Origin: a virus
Virus record (IMG/VR): IMGVR_UViG_3300030107_001446
Location: 135,259-199,258 of that record
Length of the DNA: 64,000 bases
Reading direction: 5' to 3' (one strand)
The position numbers and the translations under genes were made by a program. Position 1 is the first letter of the stretch. Each line of letters opens with the position of its first letter. Positions 53,901 through 61,800 of this stretch are shown here, piece after piece. The notes below the pieces were generated by a model. It was not told where the DNA came from. It searched no databases and saw nothing but the letters and a program-made list of their open reading frames with translations.

Positions 53901-56900
53901 AATCATCAGGTGACTACTTTGCATCACAGTCATACACAGGTATAGACTATAAAGATATTCCAAAATACAAACTAGATGGATCTATTAACTTCTTGAGAGA
54001 CCAAGTAGACTTCCGTCCAGGTGTAGGAGAATTAGCATCAGGGTCAGGTACAGTTACACAACCATTCTATGTTAACTGTGCGTCACTAGACTTTGCTGCA
54101 AGACAATTTGACACCTCTGGAGGTGTTGGTGGATCTACTATCTTCGATATACCGAAGGTTAATACAGAGATTCGTATGGACTATGCATACTATCTCCCAC
54201 GTGCAGATAAGTTATATTTAACGCACGATAACCAACTTAAGGTAGTTAAAGGTGTATCCTCTGAGGACTTACCTCCCCCAGACGGTATCGAGAATGCTAT
54301 GCTATTAGCACAGATTGAATACCGCCCATATGTTTATGACGTAGAAAGAGACATTCTGATTAACCCAGAAATCATTCGTCGTTATACGATGAAAGATATC
54401 GGAGATTTAGAGACACGTCTTGAGCACGTTGAATACTACACATCATTGTCACTGCTAGAGGTACAAGCAGAAAATACTAAGACATATGATGACAACGGAT
54501 TTGACCGTCTTAAGAATGGTTACGTTGTTGATGACTTCACTGACCATAACGTTGGTGACGTGTTTAGTATTGACTACAAATGCTCTCTCGATTTCCAAAA
54601 CGGATTCCTCAGACCGTCACACTATACTACAAACGTACCACTAGAATTAAATATGGCTTCGTCTTCTAATATAGTGAAGACAGAAGGTAACATGGCATTG
54701 CTGCCATGGGATGATTTAGCAATCATCACTCAACCCTATGCATCTAGGGTAGAGAATGTAAACCCATTTAACGTGTTTACTTTCATCGGTAGAGTTGACT
54801 TAACTCCTGCATCTGATGACTGGTTAGATACTAAGAGATTACCTGCACGTGTTGAAAACGTAGAAGGTGACTTCTCTGCTGTATCAAGAGATTTACAAGT
54901 TGACCAGAATGGTTTCGCACCTATCCAGTGGGGTAGTTGGAAGACTAACTGGACTGGAGAATCTCTACTATCCACATCACAGTTTAGGAATAGGTCTGGT
55001 AGTTTCTCAGCAGGTGGTCGTAAACTAGGAAGATTAGGTCACGGACAAGGAAGACAACCCATCTTCGTACATGAAAGAAGGACTTGGAGGGTTGTTAATA
55101 ACCAAGCAAGACAGGGTATTAGGACTCGTGTAGTACCAAAGATTGATAGAAAGTCTTTAGGTGATAGCGTATTATCACAAACAGCGATTCCATGGATACG
55201 TTCACGAAACGTAGCCTTCAACGTAGAGCGTATGAAGCCTCGCACAAGAGTATTTGCATTCTTCGATGGAGTTAACGTATCTACTTACATTACCCCTAAA
55301 GTAATTGAGTTAGTTAAGTCATCTACTGCTAACCCATTAAGTAATGAAACACCCTTTGTTACAGGTGAAACTGTAGTTGGTAGTATCTCAGGTTGTCGTC
55401 TTAAAGTCGCTGCTGCGAATGATGGATATGCAACTGACCCTTATGCTACAGGTACCGCTACACTACAAGAGTCTTATGCATCAAATACTCCATATATTAA
55501 CATAGATACGAAGTCATTGGCCGAGAGCGTCAATCCAAACTACTATGGTAATATGGTGATTGGTGAAATATTGATAGGACAGACATCTGGAGCACGTGGT
55601 GTTGTTAAAGACCGTCGTCTATTGACTGACAATATTGGTAACCTACAAGGTACATTCTTCATACCTAACCCAGGTAATGATTCCAACCCACGTTGGGCAA
55701 CAGGTACTAGGACATTCCGTTTTACTACCTCCTCTACTAATAGTAAGGCAAGTGGTGAAGTAGATTCTTCTGCTGAAACTACTTACACAGCACAAGGTGA
55801 ATTGAAAACTGTTAGAGAAAATATTCTTGCAGTTAGAAATGCAGAGTTGGTTAGAGATACCGTTTCAGATACGAGACAGGTTATCACTACTAGGACTGAG
55901 ACAAGGCAGATTGGTTGGTATGACCCTCTTGCTCAATCATTCCTATGTGATGAAGAAGGTGGTGTATTCTTAACTGGTGTTGATGTATTCTTCAAAACAA
56001 AGGATGCCAACATCCCTATCTCTATGCAGATAAGGACTATGGAGAATGGTTATCCCACTAAGGATATCCTACCTTTCTCAGATGTGACTATCAGTCCTTC
56101 ACAGATTGAGTTGTCTGACAACGCAGCAATTCCATCAAGGTTTACATTCAGGTCTCCTGTTTATATCAAACAATCAACTGAATATTGTTTCGTATTACTA
56201 TCTGACTCTAACGAGTATACCGTATGGATATCTCGAATGGGTGATATAGATGTATCAGGAACAAGGACTATATCTGAGCAGCCATATGCGGGTGTGCTAT
56301 TCAAATCACAAAACGCATCTACTTGGACTGCTGACCAGTTTGAGGACATGAAGTTTACAGTATACCGTGCTAAGTTTAATCAGATGCAAGGTACTGCAAT
56401 TCTCAATAACGCTGAATTAGGTAAAGGTAATGGAGGTATTCATAACCTTATTGAGAATCCAATCCTCACATTAAAACCAAAACAAACCTTACTTCTACCT
56501 GCTACACAAAACTTTAACTTTACTATAGGTGCAAGGATTAAGCAGGAACCATCAGGAGCATCTGCTACTATAGTAGAATTTGACTCAATATCAGATCCAG
56601 AGAAGTTAACCATCACAGATATAGATGGTGCATTCGCAGCAGGATTTTTAGATGCTAACAATGACCCATTCCAAGGACTTAGGTCTTCACAGTCAGTTTC
56701 TTCAATAGTATTATCTGCTGTATATAATGGCACGTTTGAAGTTGGAGATGTGGTAACAGGTTCAACATCTGGTGCTACAGGTACAGTTACTGCATACGAT
56801 GCAGGTACAACAACTTTGACATTAAATTATATCAGTAAGGCATTTGATACTGGAGATACATTATCAGAGCCAGGAGGCACATCTGCTACTATTACAAGCA

Positions 56901-58264
56901 TTGGTTATAGTGGTGACTCTTATGTTGCTTATCCTACACAAGCTCCATCATTCCCTGATGACGACAAAGAAATTGCCATCTCACATAGAAACCATGGTAT
57001 GCATCAACGCACCAACAACGTAGAAATTGAAGGTGTTATATCTGAAGTTCCATCTACAACGTTGACTACAACTCTGTCAGCAGGTGCTACTTCAATTCAG
57101 GTACAAGATGTATCCCAATTCCATGGTGTGATAGGTGGTGCTATAATCGGTAACTTAAATCCTGGTTATATAAAGATTGAAGATGAAATCATACAATACT
57201 CAGCAATCTCTGCTAATGGACAGGTATTAACTGTCGCAACTTCTGGTAGAGGTGCTGCTGGTACTGCTGATGTAGAGCATCCCTCAGGTAGCATAGTTGA
57301 ATGTTACAATTTAGATGGGGTACCTCTTACAGAAATCAACAAAGTACATACCTCTATTGAGTGTCCTTGGTTGGATACATTTATGATAGCAGTTGACCAC
57401 GTTGCAACTAATGGTATCAGAGGTGGAGGAACACATGTATGGTCATCTCAAAACGTCCAGTTTGAGACTCTAACTCCTAGAGTATCAACCATGGTGTTGC
57501 CTGAGACTGAGGTAACAGCACGTGTTAACACAACTACTGCCACATCTGTAGGTAGTGGAGGTGGAGAAGGTGCATCACAACCACGTGACCAAGCATCCTT
57601 CGTTAATAATGGACAATATTATGATATTGTGTTGAATGAGCAAAATGCTTTCACTTCACCACAAATGATTTGCTCTAAAATTAACGAGCAAAATAAACTT
57701 GATGGTAATAAGTCTCTTACCATGGCATTAACATTGACCACAGAGAAAGATTCTGTGTCTCCATGTATTGACCTTGATAGATTATCATTGATTACAACAT
57801 CTAATAGAATCAACTGGTGGCCTGGCGGTCCTGCTCCTTATGGACAGCAGTCTCAGATTGATAGGACAATGGATGTAAGCGTCCTACCAACTGGTGACCA
57901 GAATGACGCAGTGTATCTCACTCGTCTCGCTCGCCTAGGTTCTGAGGCCAGAACTATTAAGATTGATTTCCAAACTACTAGACATCCATCAACAGAGATT
58001 AGAGTTTACTATCGTGCATTCAAGCAAGGTGATAACGCTGATCCTAATACAGTTGGATGGACATATGTTGGTGCTCCTCTAAGTGAGGTCAATAACCAAT
58101 CATATGACTCTTCTGGTACTGATGAAATTCTTTGGAAGGATTATGCTTACGAAGTTAACGGACTTAATTTTAACGCATTCCAGATAAAAATCGTAATGAG
58201 ATCTTGGAGTCAAGCAAGAGTTCCATTGATTGCCGACTTGAGGGCTATAGCGTTAGCTACATAG
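50930..58264 (+). CDS. DUF4815-type large baseplate or fibre protein, 2444 aa (gp9/gp10 position)
   Basis: The opening NLNISPYFDDFDKDKNFYRV and LFRPGYPIQARELTTMQSIL is the DUF4815 signature found in structural proteins of marine T4-like phages. Residues 1-1150 are that region, including SFEISPGRAYVKGYR and FDYFIHESSGDYF. Residues about 1280-1440 include Arg-rich SRNVAFNVERMKPRTRVFAFFDG. Residues about 1655-1810 contain YDPLAQSFLCDE and SRFTFRSPVYIKQSTEYCFVLL, a conserved late module. Several VTGSTSGA-type short beta motifs follow. The C-terminal 180 residues (TRLARLGSEARTIKIDFQTT onward) form a conserved end domain. Position right after gp8 matches T4 gp9/gp10, which bear the fibres; the function is inferred from this. 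Confidence 0.8.
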   Translation: MPQNTNLNISPYFDDFDKDKNFYRVLFRPGYPIQARELTTMQSILQNQLESVGQHFFKEGSMVIPGQVGYDLQVQAIILQQSFLGVDVETYRTQITGQIIEGITTGIKAKVLYSIPSTESSRGYITLYVKYVESGDSVSDTGIKTFQPNEQLLAENEITFGTTLIEVGSPFAQLLPVESTAVASTAYINAGVYFIRGHFVDVASSYLILDQYSNNPSYRVGLEVSESIVTPEDDPSLNDNAAGTSNYSAPGGHRFRIKTSLVKKPINDETDKNFIELLRINNSKIEQFVTHTAYSELERSLARRTFEESGDYVIDTFAVKARESLDDGFNNGVYSAGETTSGGQLASDDLISFEISPGRAYVKGYRTEFLVPQYVDADKPRDFDSVQNAILAFRLGQFVKVYDIYGWPNLTGEGVSAAYQTLELYDDWTLNTTNTVTGTLIGRCRTVQLQEDQTGIWDLWIFDAQMFTAINFAAGNNSVAVGDLLRGRTSQATGFVAESGSGTNCRLEQVSGVFLNGEVIERDGRVVGTMEAAHTFNLTDTRSCVGREDPSNGSSTIIFGANWLLNDQAEIEGSTITIDQAGNSRLEGFRTKFANDLRPGDVVTSTNTSSEGENTLRIQTVDVTALNITAQNAATGQSGFIFDYLNQYALLEAAAKKGTVNDAEVNSLIRMRPFVFQKDYQNGELTIDTPRTSMKSIADESFFVYRTFNNKTVVSGGVTVSLPESEQFATLDDENYILTIIAESGSAWNVGDNLNIEALSEAGTLTVTFGADRQSITIDQLANVNTIKLTALVSKNIVSKKIKTAAKMRAMKVIRTRINNDQTKYGLAYGNLYGTRIEDEEISFALNDVYNVHAVYESETDADAAPPYVVLTESTFFDNGTVIVGRTSGARGRVIQFINSTLRLYFVQLNEIPFAAGETIDGVDDDGVPLNAIVDDAEGSVSRGSKVITTQYTLEAGQKAHFYDVCKITRYPQYTPPIRKLLVIFDYFIHESSGDYFASQSYTGIDYKDIPKYKLDGSINFLRDQVDFRPGVGELASGSGTVTQPFYVNCASLDFAARQFDTSGGVGGSTIFDIPKVNTEIRMDYAYYLPRADKLYLTHDNQLKVVKGVSSEDLPPPDGIENAMLLAQIEYRPYVYDVERDILINPEIIRRYTMKDIGDLETRLEHVEYYTSLSLLEVQAENTKTYDDNGFDRLKNGYVVDDFTDHNVGDVFSIDYKCSLDFQNGFLRPSHYTTNVPLELNMASSSNIVKTEGNMALLPWDDLAIITQPYASRVENVNPFNVFTFIGRVDLTPASDDWLDTKRLPARVENVEGDFSAVSRDLQVDQNGFAPIQWGSWKTNWTGESLLSTSQFRNRSGSFSAGGRKLGRLGHGQGRQPIFVHERRTWRVVNNQARQGIRTRVVPKIDRKSLGDSVLSQTAIPWIRSRNVAFNVERMKPRTRVFAFFDGVNVSTYITPKVIELVKSSTANPLSNETPFVTGETVVGSISGCRLKVAAANDGYATDPYATGTATLQESYASNTPYINIDTKSLAESVNPNYYGNMVIGEILIGQTSGARGVVKDRRLLTDNIGNLQGTFFIPNPGNDSNPRWATGTRTFRFTTSSTNSKASGEVDSSAETTYTAQGELKTVRENILAVRNAELVRDTVSDTRQVITTRTETRQIGWYDPLAQSFLCDEEGGVFLTGVDVFFKTKDANIPISMQIRTMENGYPTKDILPFSDVTISPSQIELSDNAAIPSRFTFRSPVYIKQSTEYCFVLLSDSNEYTVWISRMGDIDVSGTRTISEQPYAGVLFKSQNASTWTADQFEDMKFTVYRAKFNQMQGTAILNNAELGKGNGGIHNLIENPILTLKPKQTLLLPATQNFNFTIGARIKQEPSGASATIVEFDSISDPEKLTITDIDGAFAAGFLDANNDPFQGLRSSQSVSSIVLSAVYNGTFEVGDVVTGSTSGATGTVTAYDAGTTTLTLNYISKAFDTGDTLSEPGGTSATITSIGYSGDSYVAYPTQAPSFPDDDKEIAISHRNHGMHQRTNNVEIEGVISEVPSTTLTTTLSAGATSIQVQDVSQFHGVIGGAIIGNLNPGYIKIEDEIIQYSAISANGQVLTVATSGRGAAGTADVEHPSGSIVECYNLDGVPLTEINKVHTSIECPWLDTFMIAVDHVATNGIRGGGTHVWSSQNVQFETLTPRVSTMVLPETEVTARVNTTTATSVGSGGGEGASQPRDQASFVNNGQYYDIVLNEQNAFTSPQMICSKINEQNKLDGNKSLTMALTLTTEKDSVSPCIDLDRLSLITTSNRINWWPGGPAPYGQQSQIDRTMDVSVLPTGDQNDAVYLTRLARLGSEARTIKIDFQTTRHPSTEIRVYYRAFKQGDNADPNTVGWTYVGAPLSEVNNQSYDSSGTDEILWKDYAYEVNGLNFNAFQIKIVMRSWSQARVPLIADLRAIALAT

Positions 58265-58275
58265 AACCTCATCCC

Positions 58276-58300
58276 CAACCCTTACATGGTTGATTATAAT
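58276..58300 (+). promoter_or_regulatory. Hairpin and TATAAT in gap before 58315 gene
   Basis: CAACC (58276-58280) pairs with GGTTG (58288-58292) around a 7-base loop, followed by TATAAT (58295-58300) in an A/T-rich tail. It could be a weak terminator for the 2444-residue gene, a promoter for the next, or both. No -35 is visible. Confidence 0.3.
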
Positions 58301-58314
58301 TATTATTATTCCAT

Positions 58315-58593
58315 ATGTCAAGTTCTAAAGATCACTCCGACCAGATTCAACCTTTCAAAGATGACCTAATCCCAGTCGAGAACAGGGATGGGTGGTTTAG
58401 AGACCCCGAATCTAATGCTGTAGTTAACTGTAACAAAACACAGTATGAACAATATATGGCATCATATAACAAGCGTCAAAAGAAAGACGATGACTTCGAC
58501 AGTTTACAAAACGATGTAGACCTGCTAAAATCAGATATATCTGACATGAAGTCAATGCTTACACTATTATTGGAGAAAGAAAATGCCAGCTGA
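58315..58593 (+). CDS. Small coiled-coil virion-associated protein, 92 aa
   Basis: The N-terminal half has a distinctive NRDGWFRDPESNAVVNCNKT motif (residues 24-43) that I recall from a small conserved protein of marine T4-like phages. The C-terminal half is acidic and heptad-like (DFDSLQNDVDLLKSDISDMK then MLTLLLEKE), predicting a coiled coil. Its end overlaps the next gene by 11 bases, and that gene's GGAGAAAG ribosome site lies within it. The location between the gp10-position gene and the fibre suggests an assembly or attachment factor; function unproven. Confidence 0.7.
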   Translation: MSSSKDHSDQIQPFKDDLIPVENRDGWFRDPESNAVVNCNKTQYEQYMASYNKRQKKDDDFDSLQNDVDLLKSDISDMKSMLTLLLEKENAS

Positions 58594-58807
58594 TGTGACC
58601 GAAACACAAGACCCTGCGGAACTGCTAGGGCAATTTAAAGAAAGATATCAAGCTCTACTTGGAGAGAATCAACAACTCGCTAAGAAGATTAAAGATAACG
58701 AAAGTACTGCTCTAAAACTTCTAGGTGCTATTGAAACATTAGAATATTTGAATCCTCCTACAGAGGAAACACCACCAACAGAGGAAACAGCAGCAGAAGA
58801 CACATAA
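58583..58807 (+). CDS. Small coiled-coil protein, 74 aa
   Basis: Overlaps the preceding gene by 11 bases with GGAGAAAG about 5 bases before the ATG. Residues 12-55 are a long heptad-like helix (AELLGQFKERYQALLGENQQ, LAKKIKDNESTALKLLGAIE). The tail is a Pro/Glu/Thr-rich near-repeat (PPTEETPPTEETAAED). Strongly acidic overall. With its neighbour it may form a coiled-coil pair acting as chaperone or tail-fibre adaptor; this is inference from position and shape. The stop lies inside a late-promoter-like octamer. Confidence 0.68.
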   Translation: MPADVTETQDPAELLGQFKERYQALLGENQQLAKKIKDNESTALKLLGAIETLEYLNPPTEETPPTEETAAEDT

Positions 58808-58810
58808 ATA
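58803..58810 (+). promoter_or_regulatory. Late promoter CATAAATA overlapping stop codon, before tail fibre
   Basis: Matches NATAAATA exactly. The TAA at 58805-58807 is the stop of the preceding coiled-coil gene. The ATG at 58848 lies 37 bases downstream with a GAAGGA ribosome site, an ordinary leader length. Confidence 0.6.
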
Positions 58811-58847
58811 AACCAGTAAGACTGTGCTCTGAAGGATCCCTAATTAA

Positions 58848-61800
58848 ATGGCAAATAGACTACAACTAAGACGTGATGGTGCACAGCAGTGGGCTAACGT
58901 CAACCCAATCCTAGCTCAGGGTGAGTTGGGTATCGAAATAGATACCTCTCGACTGAAGATAGGAGATGGTGTCACATCTTGGAACTCTCTTAAGTATGAG
59001 AGACCATTAGAAACAGAATCAAACACTGCAAATACACTTGTTAAAAGGGACGCTGATGGTAACTTTGAAGCAGGAGCCATTACTGCTTCTTTAGTTGGTA
59101 ACGCTGCTACAGCAACAAGATTAGCAAACGCTCGATCTATCGCCTTAGGTGGTGATATGTCGGGTAGTGGTACGTTCGATGGATCCTCGAACCTAACTAT
59201 CACTGCTGAATTGAATTATGCTGTTGCTCTACCTCATTATGACCCTAATGATTTAGATGCGACAGGTACATATAGTCAGGTTACAGTTGACTCTCGTGGT
59301 CGTATTGTTGATGCAACTAACCCTACCACTTTAAGTGCATATGGAATTGCTGACGCACAACCATTAGATAGTGACCTATCTTCACTAGCAAGTATGACTA
59401 CATTTGGTCTGCTCTCAAGGCAGTCTGAAGGTGCTATTGTTAGTAGAAGTATTACAGGTGGTGCTAATAGAATCCTTGTACAGAATGGTAATGGTCAAGC
59501 ATCTAACCCATTCATTGACCTTGCTGATACTACAGTTGTTGTCGGTGACTATAACCCTATAGGTAACCTAGACACACCTCTAATATCTGCAACCACTGGT
59601 GACGAGACAGTTAACACAACTAACTTTAACGTTGACAGATATGGTCGTTTAACATTTGCTCAGACTTCTGCTATTGCTACAGCAAAAGTAGGTACTGAAG
59701 CATCTGCATTTAGTAATGGTACTTCGTATAGTAGATTTGATAGAATTAAAAACTCTACTGATAAATTCTACGAAGCATCTATTAGAGATATTCCTCCTGG
59801 ATTGGGAGAACCAACTCATACAGATACAAGTGATACAGGTGGATGGAGATACTTAGGTAGTGCTCTATCACCACAGAAAGGTATAGCATCTTTCAATCAA
59901 GAAGACTTTAGTATTACTGCATGGTTAGACCCACAACAGGGTGGACATGTAAGTATTGCTGAGAGAGGTGTAGAAAACTCTCAACTTCAATCATTAGGAC
60001 ATCTAATGTTTGGAGATAGTCAAACTACACAGACATTAGAATTAGACCCAGAGCGTAATCAACACAACGCATATCATGGTCTAACCCATCTAAACCACCT
60101 TAACATTAATAACCGTGGTGGTAACGTTGCTGCAAGAATAGTTGCTTATGATACTGCTGAGTATCCATATCAACCAGGTATATTATCACAGGGTAGTAGT
60201 TATTCAGCACCTGCTGCTGATGCCCAGTATGGTAATAGTAAAGAATTTACAGGGTCATCCTTAACAGGTATATTTGACCTTAACTTAGACACAACATTCT
60301 CTGCTGATGTATTACTTGATGGTGATAAGAGAGATCAAGAATTAAAGAGAGTCGTAGCACCTGACGCTACTGAAACCAACCGCATGAGATTTACTTATGC
60401 TGCGGATTCAGCAAATGATGTTGACATGCTTATCTCCTCTACTAACGCAGGGGCAGGTAATGCAACAATTAATATACAGGCAGACCAAGGAATGGTCCTT
60501 ACTGCCATACATCCAGATGCGAGGGTATGTTTTGAAAACTTCCATGCGAAAGCTAATGTCTTGGCTTGCGATCCTGGCAGTAATCTGGTCCTTGATCCAG
60601 ATGACAATCAACAGAATACAGGTACTGTAGAAATTTGGGGTGACCTATTAGTACAAGGTCAGACCACTACAGTTAACTCAACTGTAATGACAGTAGACGA
60701 TCCTATCATTACATTGGGTGGAGACACTGCTCCAGGTTCTGCTGATAGTAAAGATCGTGGTATAGAATTTAGATATTATAGAACTGGAGACCAAGCAAGG
60801 GTTGGATTCTTTGGTTGGGATAACGATTATGCAAACTCTAACATATGGACTGGCACTGGCGGCTTTAGGTTCCTCCTCGATGCCACTAACTCCTCTGAAA
60901 TTTTCTCTGGCACTGACGCTCCTATCATTGCTGGAACACTCGCACTCACAACAAACACAGGAAGCAACTCCACGTCGGAAGGGTCTCTGGTAGTAACTGG
61001 TGGTGTAGGTATATCACAAAATGTCCACATAGGTGGTACTACAACTATCGCAGGACAGACAGAGATTAACGATACAGTGTTAATCAAGTCTGATAATGAA
61101 GACTTTAAGATTCAGACTGCTGCGGGTGTAGATAAGTTTACAGTTGATACTGATACTGGTAACACAGTTATTAAAGGTACAACTAATGCTGATGGTGATG
61201 CTTATTTCTATTCTGACTTCTATGTTAGAGCAGACAATAAGGGATTCATGGTCCAGAATGCAAATGGTGATAACTTATTCTGGGTTGATACTGACAATGG
61301 TAACTTCCACACCGATGGCACGATGGACATCGATGGTGGTTCTACCTTAAACAGTACTTTAGATGTAGATGGTGCTACTACTCTTAACAGCACATTAGAT
61401 GTTGATGATGATGTAGTCTTCCATAATGACTTCCTAATGGATGTCACTGGTAAAGAGTTTAAGATTACTAATGGTACCGATACTAAATTCCTTATCAGTA
61501 GCACAAATGGTAACACTGATATTGAAGGTAGTTTAAACATAGGTGGATTCAACACCTTTGAAAGGACAAATAATATAACAGTTGATACTACTGCTAACGA
61601 TGCCATCACTAAGACTGCTGATGGAAATGCTACATTTGCAGGTGGTGTTAACATCGATAAGGATGTAAGAATAGGTGGAGACTTATATGTCTCAGACAGA
61701 ATTGATTCTAAGGATGCTGGTACAGCAAGGACACGTCCTTCTCTACTTAATAACTTAGATGTAAGATATCGTGAGTATATTGGTAGTGTTGCAGCACATA

